A stretch of DNA of 64,000 nucleotides from Euryodendron excelsum (lineage: Eukaryota; Streptophyta; Magnoliopsida; Ericales; Pentaphylacaceae): positions 4,530,001 to 4,594,000 of the forward strand of contig CM065382.1 in the NCBI GenBank assembly GCA_033060915.1. Reading direction: 5' to 3'. The notes below the pieces were generated by a model. It saw only the letters and a list, made by a program, of their open reading frames with translations. It did no database searches and had not been told where the DNA came from. The position numbers and the translations under genes are program-made. Below are positions 12,130 through 22,551 of this stretch, one piece after another (the stretch's first letter is position 1; each line of letters starts with the position of its first letter).

Positions 12130-13480
12130 CATTTAAACACTCTATAAACAAAAAGGCAAAATGTATACAAGAACTCCGTGGAGATTGAAGTATTCAGCCA
12201 AGATGCCAACAGAGCCATAGCCTTCTGAGTTCTATCACATGGATTACTACCGGATACGAATTATTTATGCTGCAAACCAAACATATTGATGGACGGCTAA
12301 TCAGTGCGAGTCTTGCTGTTATGCATTGCTAATTAATCACCAATTGAATTGGTAGAATAGAATATAATTTCCTTCGATTCTCGGGATTTTCTCCCAGTAA
12401 TGAAACCATTTTGGTGGAAGCTTGGTCTGCTTTTAGTAGTCATCATCATTATTATTTTTATTTTAAATACAATTGTCGTAACCAATGACCGGCCAACCAA
12501 TGACGGATTGTCAATGATGTTGGGATTCCCTTTCCATTCATTTTTTTTTTCTTTGTATATTCATGATTCGGACAAGAAAGTAAATAAATCATATATATAT
12601 ATATATAAGATAGATTATTCTAGTTGAATTGTTCACATAATGACTCTTCAGAGTTCAGCCACCAAATTAGCGGATTGGTCATTGTTTTGATATGATCAAA
12701 TTAAATTGTTTTTATATAGGACTCTTTAGGAAATTAATTTAAATATATAGTCTTAACTAATAAAGTTTTCAATTTAAATAGAAGTCTTAAGTTCTTAACT
12801 AATTAACTTTTTACAAATTATGTCCTACATAATCTCTTAATAAATTATCTTAAAGAATACTTCATTACTAAACAATGATATACTCAGCTATGTATAAAAA
12901 ATATTAGATATATATAGGTCAAAAAATTTAGATGATCTAAATTAATATAATTAGTTGCTATCCTCTCACTTTGTAATATATATCATTAGAATTTTATATT
13001 ATATATAATATATTTCTCAATATAAAACATGGGCCTATCATTCCATAAGTGAAAGGTAATTACTCTCTGTGCATTGCACGAGTTGACACCATATATATAT
13101 ATATATATATAACTTTCCTAATGTTATATAGTGGTTGGAGCCCAAGCTTGTAAACAATTTCACAACCCGCTTTTGTATTTACCTTTTGTTTTTTGTGCTA
13201 CGAGATGTGTACAATTTTGATTAACTACTCTTTTAAGTTTATGCAAAATTATCGTCTATATAAATAATGACTAGCTATAAGGAACATGGGATGAGAAGAG
13301 ATTGATTTTGAGATCTCATATTTCGTATGAAGACCAACCAATACCTAAACATAATTTTTGTGTAATTCTTTTTATACAAAATGGTATTGTTTCAAACTCA
13401 TTATTTTAATTTATAATTTTAGAAATACTATGATCGCATTATTGTGGGGATGTGTATTTTTTAATCTAAAAACTATGCAA

Positions 13481-13681
13481 GGGGGTGTTTGGAGTTCTAC
13501 TTAAAAAAGTTAGAAGTTATAAGTCTAAGCTTGTTATAAAAAGTAACTTTTTTAAATGACTTTTTTTTAAATTTAAATTAGTTCTAAAAAGTTACTTTTT
13601 TAATTGGGAGCTAAACACAATTTAAAAAAATTATAAATTTAAATTATGAGCTACTAAAAAAACAATATCCAAACACTCCTA
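13481..13681. mobile_element. Small MITE-like inverted-repeat element
   Basis: About 200 bp bounded by GGGGTGTTTGGA on the left and the inverted partner TCCAAACACTCC on the right. The interior is AT-rich and partly self-complementary (AAAAAGTTA / TAACTTTTT repeats). Short length, terminal inverted repeats and absence of coding sequence fit a MITE. No clear target duplication was identified, so the superfamily is left open. Confidence 0.55.
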
Positions 13682-13827
13682 TGAATAATATTTTATTGTT
13701 TTTATATTCTGTGGAGTTTGATGGACGTGGTGGAGACACTCAAGATATGTACTACTGAAATACACACTAGTTTTGCTCGCCAATACAATGACCCACGGTG
13801 GCAGGAATGAAAAATGAAGATTCTAGC

Positions 13828-13831
<4 letters not shown>

Positions 13832-13870
<39 letters not shown>

Positions 13871-13889
13871 TGTGTGTGTGTGTGTGTGT
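13832..13889. repeat. (GA)n(GT)n tract just upstream of dioxygenase copy A
   Basis: GA run 13832-13868 continuing into GT to 13889, ending 28 nt before the start codon of pseudogene copy A. The paralogue at 22552 has a pure GA run (22492-22518) at the equivalent place, so the GT part is specific to this copy. Confidence 0.95.
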
Positions 13890-14190
13890 TGACTCTCGAC
13901 AGAATCACTCCGAGACCATGGAGAAGCTTGTTTCATGCCGGTGCAATGTCCAAAATCTGCCTGAAAATTATATATTTCCACCGGAGACAAGACCGGAAAA
14001 CTCACTGTTCCACTATGCAAGTCCATTCCAGTGATTGATTTGGCAAAGGCAGAGGTTGCTGATCGAAGAGATATAATTGAACAACTTCTAAACGCTAGCC
14101 AAGACTTTGGATTCTTTCAGGTTCACTTATACACATATATGTGTATATATGTGTTGAATTCTTGATTACATCCTGCTTTAGGTGTTTTAG

Positions 14191-15014
14191 GCAGGCCGGT
14201 TCGAAATAATTTGGGGTTTAGAGCGATAACTTTTAATTGAGTTTTTTTATAATTTTTATTTAATATAAAATTTTATATTTAAATTTTTGTTTAAATCGAT
14301 GTTTTTTTTTCCTTCTAAAATTAACTAATGTGTTATTTTGGGCTTTTTTTCAACCTTTTTTTAAATTTGGATCACTTTTTTTTTTAAAATATGATTTTAA
14401 TTATAGCATATAAGGTCTTTTAAAAGATTTAAGGCCTTCAAAAAATTTTTGTACAATTTATTTTTTTGAGTTAAACTGATTTTATTAAGTTAACTTGGGT
14501 GGTTTTGGACGTGAAAAAAAAAGTCTAGTAAGTAGGTAATAGTCATGTTGTTATGATATTTTACACACCATGTAGTGATAAATCCCACACTATAATAATT
14601 AGATATTAGTGGCAATAATCAGTACTAACTTGTCATTAAAAATTTATCGTTTCATAGATCTTTTTCTTATTTGGACCTTTTGTTTTTTGAAAAAAAAAAG
14701 ATTGTAAAACCTAAATAAGGCTTTGAGTATAACATATAAAATTTTTAAAATTCTGAGCCTTCAAAAACTTGTTTATTTATACAATTCATTTATTGATTAA
14801 ACTGTTATTTGCTTCTTAAAATTTACCAGTATTGTTGATTTTGGAGTTTTTTTTAGTCTTTTTTTTTTCTCATTTAGATCAGGATCTTCTTCTAGAAAAG
14901 CACATAAAAATTATATCAGGCTTTACTATAACATATGAAATTTTAAAAAATTTTAGACCTTAAAAAATCAGGGCTAAGCGATTGCCTTAATTGCCTAAGG
15001 CTAAGGCCGGCCCT
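14191..15014. mobile_element. Insertion in intron 1 of pseudogene copy A
   Basis: About 820 bp present in copy A and absent from the 171-nt intron 1 of copy B. The left end reads CAGGCCGGTTCG and the right end GGCCGGCCCTC, which are partly inverted partners. Both sides are flanked by TTAGG, a possible 5-bp target duplication. The interior has AT-rich repeated blocks (ATAACATATAAAATTT-like near 14730 and 14930). No ORF is supported. The class is undecided. Confidence 0.5.
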
Positions 15015-15475
15015 CTTAGGGGATGCTTCTTTCAAATTGGGCCACATACGTGGAGTGTTGGATCCCCGACGAAATGGCAGACTGTATGTTGTATTTGTAA
15101 AACGGGTGATCAACCACGGCGTTTTAGAAAATTTAATGGCCAAACCCGAAATAATGGATCTCTACAAGGAGTTCTTCGACATGCCAGCCGAATACAGGGC
15201 AAGTCTCTACTAAGAGGAGACCAGCCGAATCTGCAGGCTCTAGACCAGCACTCACAGCTATGCCACTGAAGAGGTTCAACTTTGGGGGGAACAATCTGAG
15301 ACACCCTTGTCATCCTTTAGAGAAATACCTACAATTTTGGCCTGAGAAACCCGCTAGATATCGGTATACTCCTCCAGAAACCTCCAGAACCCCCCATCAC
15401 CCCATTAATTTGATTTTTTTTTTCTCTTCCTTTTTCATGAAACAAACAGGATTGATTGATGAAACATATAAGGCT

Positions 15476-16058
15476 ATGTTTAGTACAAGAGAATAGAAAA
15501 AAATAGAATGAGAATGGGAATAAAATGAGAATGAGAATGGAATGAAATGTAATAGTTATTCTTATTCTCTTGTTTAGTAAGACCAATGAACAATGTTAGA
15601 ATAGAATGGAATGAAATTTGTGTATAATATAAAAATTTAATATTATGTCTATACAAAATATTAGTAATATATTATTTAATTATTATATATTATTAAGCAT
15701 TTGTAATGGCGGCGGTGGCGGTGGTTTAATTATTAAATATTTTTATAAATTTTTAACTTTTCAAATGTTTTTAAATTTTAAATTTCAATTTTTTTTATTT
15801 TTTTTAAATTTCAAAATTAAAAAAATAATTCCCAAACATGTTATATATTTTTTAAAACAAAATTTGATAACAAAAATTTTACTAAGTTTTGTTTTATGTT
15901 GTTTCATGTGGGAATGGAATGACCATTCCCACTCTTGAAATAGGGACTGGTCATTTCAACAAAATGTTTATCCTTTAAATAGTAGTTACCAAACAAAAGA
16001 ATGAGAATGAAAGTGAGAATGATCATTTTATTCCATTCCATTCTCTTGTACCAAACAC
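15476..16058. mobile_element. MITE-like element replacing exon 3 region of copy A
   Basis: About 580 bp. Its ends form an imperfect inverted repeat: TGTTTAGTACAAGAGAAT on the left, and TTCTCTTGTACCAAACA on the right, reading inward. Sub-terminal GAATGAGAATGGAATG blocks on the left recur in inverse form on the right (CATTCCATTCTC). No coding sequence. It lies where exon 3 of the dioxygenase should be. Confidence 0.6.
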
Positions 16059-16500
16059 GTGGGAGAAAAGAAGAGAGAGAGAGAGCGATTTAAAATGTTC
16101 CTTCTCTTTTTCTTTCCCTTTCTCTCTTACATTTTGTTTGGAATTTGGAGGAGGAAAGGAAAATGCAAGAAAAGAAAAAGAAAGAGAAAATGAAGGAAAA
16201 ATATTTTTTCTTTTATAAAGAAAATAAAAGGAAAATGGAAGAAAAGAAGAGAGACATTGGTTTAAAAAATTCTCTATTTTTTTGGTCCCTTTTCCTTTCT
16301 TTTATTTCTTAGGTAGAATCAGACAAGTAAAGAAAAATGGGAGGAAAATTTTTAAAACTTTCCCTCCCCTCCCCTCCCCTCTCTCAAGTTTCAAACAGGC
16401 TCTCAGGTAGATTCAACAAAGAAAAGGGAGGAAATTTTTTAAAATTATTCTTTCCTTCTCTTTCTCTTTTCTCTCCCAAGTTCCAAACAGGTCTATCTCT
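16059..16500. mobile_element. Purine/pyrimidine-rich MITE-like element(s)
   Basis: Starts with GA- and CT-rich sequence and contains GTTTGGAATTTGGAGG near 16135. Two inverted partners follow on the right, AAGTTTCAAACAGGCT near 16386 and AAGTTCCAAACAGG near 16478. The interior is long GGAAAAG runs facing CTTTTCC runs. The same family is at 20742-21022, whose ends are GGAACTTGGG and AAGTTCCAAAC. The two right ends suggest one copy nested in another. Confidence 0.5.
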
Positions 16501-17049
16501 GAATTTCCCATACTTATGCTTACATTTTTAAAGAATTCTTCTCGTTGTTAGCATTAAATAGCATGCAGATATATCTTATAAATTTTGTTGCAGATTATCA
16601 GTAATGGGAAATTAAAGAGTGCTGAACATCGAGCAGTGACGAATGGCGAATATGTTCCTACTACCATTGTCACTTTCATTAATGCTTGCTATGACACCAT
16701 TGTAGAACCTGCAAAAGCTCTGATCAGCGGATGCAGTCTCCCGACATACAGAGCCTTCTGATACAAGGAATTTCTTATTGACTACATTCATGCGAAGGCT
16801 GGTGACACCCAAACTTTGTTGGGGCCCTACAAGCTCCAAGGTTGAGTAATGGCACAAAAGAAAAGAAAAGAAAAGAAAATGCTATGCAGACTTCATATAG
16901 CAAGTCACAATGTGCTTTTTGTTTTTGTGAATTGTGTGAACAACACATCCCAACTTTTAAGGAGCTTGTTTATACGGCTTCTTTCGTATAAGTTCTTTGT
17001 TATATATGGTAATACAAGGTTACAAGTTTTGTTAACACTGTGAATAAAA

Positions 17050-17702
17050 TTTTTTGTCTGCCCGAATTTACACAACGAATCTCAAATATGAAGACTAGGG
17101 TGTCTACAAAAGCAAACAATATGAGAATGCGTCAACTTTTTTGTGGTCTAATGCACTCTGAAAATTAAATCGGATAGACTTAATTAAAGAGAATAAAAAA
17201 AAAAAGTGTACTGTAACTTTTAATAATGCATACCTTGTTTCTTCATGCTTACCTTATTTTTAAGCCTTTGGAGGTCCTACTCCTTCTTGGAGTTACACTT
17301 TTAATCCCTTACTTTTTTAGGCTTGTATTTCTCCGGTTCAAGTTCGAATAGAATTATTCTTATGAGGTCCTCTCTTGGTCGGCCTGTGCTTCTTTGATCT
17401 TTGGTTCCTTTGGTTCTTAGGCTAATCTTTTATATTGGGCCTACTTTCTTTTATGTTGAGCTTTTCTTTAATGATTGCCCGCTATACTATAGAGATCGGG
17501 TTCTTTGGCCCACAAACACAATGCGGAAAACATTAAATGGGGCCAAGAAATGGCAATGGCGTTGTTGAAATTGCCAGTGGCTAAAAGTCCAAAAACTTAT
17601 CCTTTTTTTTGTTTTTGGTTGAATCTGACCCCAAAAAAAGGATTTTAGCTGAAAAATGATTTTAACAATATTGAAAGAACAAAATCATGACTGATTATGG
17701 CG
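17050..17702. other. Spacer after copy A
   Basis: Non-coding. The stretch 17100-17560 has no visible counterpart after copy B, so it may be an insertion, but no clear ends were found. Homology to unit 2 resumes around 17640. Confidence 0.35.
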
Positions 17703-17872
17703 GGTTGTTGCGACATATTAACTTGAAATTAGAAAATTGGAGTTTGTGAGGATTTTGGAGCTAATTTGGCAGGATTGGACTTGAACCGGTTTTCTTCAAA
17801 TAAATAAATCTTGGAGATCTTCATTAATCCTGCTTTGGCACTGCACTGTAGAACCTGCAAAAGCTTTGTTTA
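17703..17872 (+). pseudogene. Detached dioxygenase exon 3 / exon 4 scraps (unit 1)
   Basis: 17703-17790 resembles the start of exon 3 of copy B: GTTG-GACATATT, then GAAATTAG, then AGGATTTTGGAGCTAATTTG, then GACTTGA. The following stretch 17825-17870 resembles part of exon 4, with CATTAAT, then GTAGAACCTGCAAAAGCT. The pieces are short, diverged and not joined by a normal intron. An equivalent scrap follows copy B at 24450-24640, so the scrap existed before the segmental duplication. Confidence 0.7.
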
Positions 17873-18483
17873 ACTCCATAAAGAGTGTGTCAAAGCTTTA
17901 ATGCATGCCACCCAAAAAAAAAAAAAACAAAATAACACTGCATTTGTTAAAGCAGATGCCTTTATGAACTGCATCTGCAATAAAACGTTAGAATTATTTT
18001 AATTCATCTCTCTTGCTTTCACTTTCTGGCAATTGTTGTCTTTTTTTAATTTCTTGGCTCTGCAAATTACATTGAAACTTGAAAGCAAGGAAACAAATCA
18101 ATCAGCAGAAAGACGAAGGCTTCAAAGGCAGCTGATGAGGCTCCAAATTTAAAACCTATCTAATCCAGATTAAGCAATTGAATGATATATATAAAATATG
18201 TAACTAATATGGAAAATACATAGCCCAAATATATAAAAATATTTGATTGCGTAATATACTTTTTATTTTTAAAAATAAAATAGTATTTGTAAAGCTTCGT
18301 AGAATAGTTTATGCATAATATATATGAGAGTTTTATGTCGGATGTATATTTATACCCATGTCTAAGCCGTTGATCTAAAAAGATGGTAATGGTGAATTAG
18401 AAACTTTGATTAAAAAGTAACTTATCTACCCATTAAAAAGGAAAATCAATTGGAAAAGTTTCGCTCTTTTGTTATGTGGCTTC

Positions 18484-19001
18484 TGTCACGGGCTGAATTC
18501 TTGGATACCTTGACCCGTGCGGTTTTAAAAATCTTTGACTATTAAAGATGTTAAGTAAGTCTTACGGATATCGAAAGAATAAGGTTAAGAATAAGAGAGT
18601 AACAAAAGAATAAAGAGAGCTTTGAGTGAACTTGAAGAATGCTTGTATTGCTTGAAACTTAGATGGTTTATAAATGAATGACTTCATTTATTTATAGTTG
18701 TCCACCTCATCAATGGACGGTTGAGATCAACTTAATCCTACGGTAGAGATTAGCTCTCTAAAGAGTTCTATACAAATATCTAAGATATTTATGTACAAAG
18801 TTTCTCAAGGAAACCTCTCTCCCATTCTAGAATCTCTCACTCCCTTTTAGTATCTACACTTGTGTAGAAAGATTTAGATTGCTCATCAAAATTTTTTCAT
18901 GTAATGGAATACTCAAGAATTGCCCTAGAATGTTTTAGATTTAGTGGGTTTCTTAGCATTCTTATAGGCCTATTTTTGGGCCATCTTAATAGGCTTGTGC
19001 A
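18484..19001. mobile_element. 518-bp insertion, candidate solo LTR
   Basis: Unit 1 reads GCTATGTGGCATGACACTG where unit 2 has GTTATGTGGC, then this segment, then CTTGACACTG, so the block is an insertion. It starts TGTCACGGGCTG and ends TTGTGCA, giving the TG...CA ends typical of LTRs. No ORF and no exact target duplication were found. Confidence 0.5.
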
Positions 19002-19298
19002 CTTGACACTGATTGCAGCCGACGTGGTGACCCATCTCGGTCCAGCATGGGTAACCTAATAAGGACTATTTGAGATCTCTAATCTCAGACAAAAGAGCGA
19101 CACATATCCAAAATGGAGAGCTAGTGGTGCATCAGTTGGGCATTGAGAGTGTTTTCCATTTTTGTTTTTGTTTTGGGCCTGAATGAATTAGTTCACTTTC
19201 CAAATGCAAATTTGGCCTTTTGAGCTAGTGTCCCTGGCTAGGGTGGTATGGGTTTGCAAATACCTTCATTTTTTGTACTGTGGCCCCTAAACACGATT

Positions 19299-19682
19299 AG
19301 AGCTGTAATCGAGTCTAGTCGAGTAGTGGGTTCTTTAAATTTGATTTGAAAATCTTAAAGAGTTTGAAAATATATTCAAACTTGTTTAACTTTCAACTCC
19401 TCTTAAACGAGTTTTAATTGAACTGATCATAAGTTGCTAAACTTGCTTGTTTAACATTCAATCCGCTCTCAAACGAGCTTGAATCGAGCCGATCAGGAGT
19501 AACTTGAATTTTTTAGGGTACACAAGGTTATCGAGCTGAATTCGAAACGAGTTGATAAAATTAATGAGCTTTAAAATGTGTTTAAGCTTAACTTTGTTTA
19601 CATAACGAACTGATATCAAACAAGCTTTTAACAAATCAAATTTGAGTTGAGTTCAAATAACTTAGTTCGTTTTACAATCCAA
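19299..19682. mobile_element. Insertion with CGAG-rich inverted termini
   Basis: Absent from unit 1 at the matching site between TGTACTGTGGCCC and GTGAAGCGCAATAA. It begins AGCTGTAATCGAGTC and ends AGTTCGTTTTACAATCC; these are imperfect inverted partners. The interior has repeats like AACGAGCTTGAATCGAGC. The same family occurs inverted at about 60340-60565. Non-coding. Confidence 0.5.
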
Positions 19683-20061
19683 TACAAGATAGAATTTTTT
19701 TTTTTGGGTCAGAGAGGCTACAGTGAAGCGCAATAAAGCGGAACAATATCCAGGAGCCCAAGTGTAATAATCTATTTTACCGAGATAAAAAATAGTTTGG
19801 AGCTCCCTTGGTACCTGTGAGTGTATTGTACCACAAAAAAAAAAAAAAAAAAAAAATTGAGTGTATTGAGTATTTTACAAATACATCCAAGTTTAGAGTT
19901 TTAATATGGACTCGTTGTAATCCTATATTGATATAATTTCAATATAGTGAAAAATAATTCTACGTGTCTAAGGTAGGGTTGGTTGTGGGCCGAATTTTTA
20001 GGTATATACAGTTAAGACACTCAATAAACAAAAAAGCAAAAGATATTATGAACTCCATAGA

Positions 20062-20713
20062 TAGAGATGGTAATGGATCGGGTCGGGACGGGAATTAGGA
20101 TTTTCATCCCCGCCTTCACTTGAAAAATTTATTTTTATTCTCGCCTCCATTCTTGCTTGGATGAAGGTGGGGACCTCCATCCCCTCCTCCACGGATACAA
20201 GGTTGTCTCCATCTCCACATCCACTCCTGTCTCAAGCCTAAGTCCAAGTCCAAGCCCAAACTTTTTCACAATTTAATTTATTTAGAAACGGTTGATTTTC
20301 AAATCTCAAGCATTGATTTCATGATTGAGAACTACTAAGATTACTGGCTTGCCTATACATGATTTTCTATAACATGTGTTACTGTAATAAATATTGATGG
20401 CAAAAAATTTAAACCCTTAAGATATCATTGGAGTTCAATTGTAGATTATTCTTTTTCACTAGACGTCTAAAGAGGAAAAAACTTAAAAGAGTAAAGCAAA
20501 TATAAAAATAGTCTATATATATGAAAAATTAAAGCAGGGAAACGGGGTGGGGGTGGGAGAAAATTTTGATCCATTCTCGCCTCTATACCTATATGGATTT
20601 TTATTTTAACCTCTATCCTGGCTTCTATCTCCGTTTTGAATTATCCATATCTTCTCCAAACGGAGCAGGTTCAGTCGAATTTATATTTTTCTCTGGTTCA
20701 TTGCCATTCCTAT
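20062..20713. mobile_element. hAT-like non-autonomous element
   Basis: Left end TAGAGATGGTAATGGATC, right end GGTTCATTGCCATTCCTA, which are inverted partners of about 18 bp with mismatches. TAG-A/G-ATGG termini of this kind are common in plant hAT MITEs. The interior is C- and G-rich (CCCCGCC, GGGGTGGGGGTGGG). The element is absent from the matching place in unit 1, where GAACTCCGTGGAGATT is continuous. A target duplication is not clear. The short ORF inside is not a gene. Confidence 0.6.
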
Positions 20714-20741
20714 ATATGGAAAGAGGGCTAGTGTGCTTTAG

Positions 20742-21022
20742 AGCTTGGTTGGAACTTGGGGGAAAGGGAAGGGGAAGGAAAGAAAAAAGAAAATGAAGAA
20801 AAAAATATTTTCTCTTTCCTTTTTGATTTTGTAAAGAAAATAAGAGAAAAATGAAAGGAAAAGAAAAAGAGAGAGAGGGAGAGTGATTTAAAATTTTTTC
20901 TCTATTTTTTCTCCTATTTTCTTTCCCTTTCCTTTTTAGGTAATATCAAACCAAAAAAGAAAAAAGAGAAAATTTTTAAAATTTTTTCCTTCTCCTACAT
21001 TCTCTAAGTTCCAAACAAGCTG
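20742..21022. mobile_element. Purine/pyrimidine-rich MITE-like element
   Basis: About 280 bp with ends GCTTGGTTGGAACTTGGG and CTAAGTTCCAAACAAGC. A GGAAAGGAAAG-rich left half faces a CTTTCC-rich right half, so a single strand would fold on itself. Same family as 16059-16500. Absent from unit 1. Confidence 0.55.
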
Positions 21023-22491
21023 TTAGGGTGTGGGTGATTATCTATTTGGTCAACAAAGTCATAGCCTTCTATCTCATGGATATACTACTAGACACAAATT
21101 CTTTATGGTGCAAAGCAACATATGGACGGCTAATAATCAGTGCAACTTGCTGTCATGCATTGCTAATTAATCGACCAATTGCATTTGCAGTATTAGAATC
21201 TAATTTCCCCTGATTCTCGCGAAAATGAATGTCTCCTTGTAATGAACCCATTTGAGTAGAAGCTTGGTTTACTCTTTATCGGTCATTATCATGATTTTTT
21301 TTTAGTGTCCAAATTAATTTTTATGCATCTCAATTTTGATTAATCTTTTATTTAATCGTGTTAAAAGTAGATCATTTACGCTGAAGTTAAAATATTTACA
21401 AGTGATATATAAATGGAATCGAAATTGAAATTGCCCACATGAGGAGCGCAACTACAACACCTCGGTCATGGTAGCCAACCACTAAGCGATTGTCAATGAT
21501 GTAGAGATTCCTTTTCAATCCTTTCCTTTTTCTATTTGTATATATTTCATAGTTATTAAAAAATTTATTTTGGTGGCAAAAACGCATCCTTTTAAAAACT
21601 CGTTTTCGATATAAGTATGAAACTAAATTATTTAAAAAATTAAGAGAAACGTTTTAGAAACGTGGAGAAAATATTTGAAAAACTCTTAGCATACTTAACA
21701 GAAACTTTTAAAAAACTTAAGGAAAACTTTTGAGAAACATTTTAGAAACTTAAATTATTAATTTTTATATATTTTTTCCTTTTAGTTCTAATTAAATTAT
21801 TCATGTAAGTTTTTACTAAGTTTTTCTTAAAGGTCTCTATTAAATTTTTCAAAAGTCTCTACTAAGTTTTTAAAAAGTTTTCCCTATATTTTTTAAAAAT
21901 CTTATTTGAGTTTCGAGAAAGTTTCTTATTAAAATTTTCAATTGTTTCTCACTTCATATTTTCCTTGATATTTTTTGACTGCATCTTTTCTTTTTATTTT
22001 CTCTAACGTTTTTCGCTTTTGCTTCATATTTTGATAATTATGGTATATTCATGTCGCTCTTCAATTTATCTAGACATGGTTACACATTGTGGTGCAGAAA
22101 AGTAATATATACGGTACTTCTCCAATGTTGTATAGCCTCTACTTGGCACCTTATAGAAGAGCCCATGCTTACAAGCAATTTCATAACCCACTTTTGGATT
22201 CAATTTATTTATATGTATTATTTTTTTATATTATATTTTTGCTACAAAGTGTGCAAATATGCAACCATTACATCGAACTTATGCATGATCAGCGCTCACA
22301 CAAATCATATAAAAATCATGATAGCCGCCTAACTTATGCTACAAGGGACATATGAATGATTCAAACTTAAGATTTTATATTTATTATTCGTTTAATTTTA
22401 TATAAATATAAGTTTTAATAAGTCAAACACTTATGTTATTATGTTGACTTGGTGTCCAATTTATTGAATAATTTCTGAAAATGAAGATTCT

Positions 22492-22518
22492 GAGAGAGAG
22501 AGAGAGAGAGAGAGAGAG
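22492..22518. repeat. (GA)n tract upstream of dioxygenase copy B
   Basis: Thirteen GA units, 33 nt before the start codon of copy B. The motif TGACTCTCGACAGAATCACT between tract and ATG is shared with copy A, so the leader is conserved between the duplicates. Confidence 0.95.
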
Positions 22519-22551
22519 TGAGTTGACTCTCGACAGAATCACTCTGAAACC

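Larger units (their letters stand above)
13918..16845 (+). pseudogene. 2OG-Fe(II) dioxygenase (hyoscyamine 6-dioxygenase-like), copy A, pseudogene
   Basis: Closest relative is the intact copy B at 22552-23961. Exon 1 is 13918-14120, 203 nt against 204 in B; one base is missing in the run GACCCGG/GACCGG, which shifts the frame. Exon 2 begins at 15106, but the acceptor AG is GG, and a TAA at 15211-15213 stands in the original frame. Exon 3, which carries HxD and most of the double-stranded beta-helix, is absent from its place. The interval between exon 2 (ending about 15363) and exon 4 (16594-16845) is filled by MITE-like elements. Exon 4 still has the EHRAVT histidine but contains an in-frame TGA at 16759-16761. 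Intron 1 is 985 nt against 171 nt in B because of a separate insertion. With the frame shift, acceptor loss, two stops and a missing exon, this copy cannot make the enzyme. Confidence 0.93.
11090..18240. repeat. Tandem segmental duplication, unit 1
   Basis: Aligns by eye, in order, with 18310-24970. Anchors: TTTATACCCATGTCTA near 11115 versus 18348; CCCAGCATGGGCGACC near 11340 versus the CCAGCATGGGTAACC region near 19043; GAAGCGCAATAA near 11611 versus 19724; GGACGGCTAATCAGTG near 12291 versus 21124; and the dioxygenase copy at 13918 versus 22552. The 3' flank after the gene also matches (GCTATGCAGACTT at about 16881 versus 23980). Spacer between these anchors includes (AC)14 at 12093-12120 and (AT)n near 13091. 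Outer limits are approximate. Confidence 0.8.

Noticed and set aside
13814..14038. ORFs on both strands across the GA/GT microsatellite
   Set aside because: Arg-Glu and Ser-Leu repeats from a dinucleotide tract; the real similarity is the broken dioxygenase exon 1 starting at 13918.
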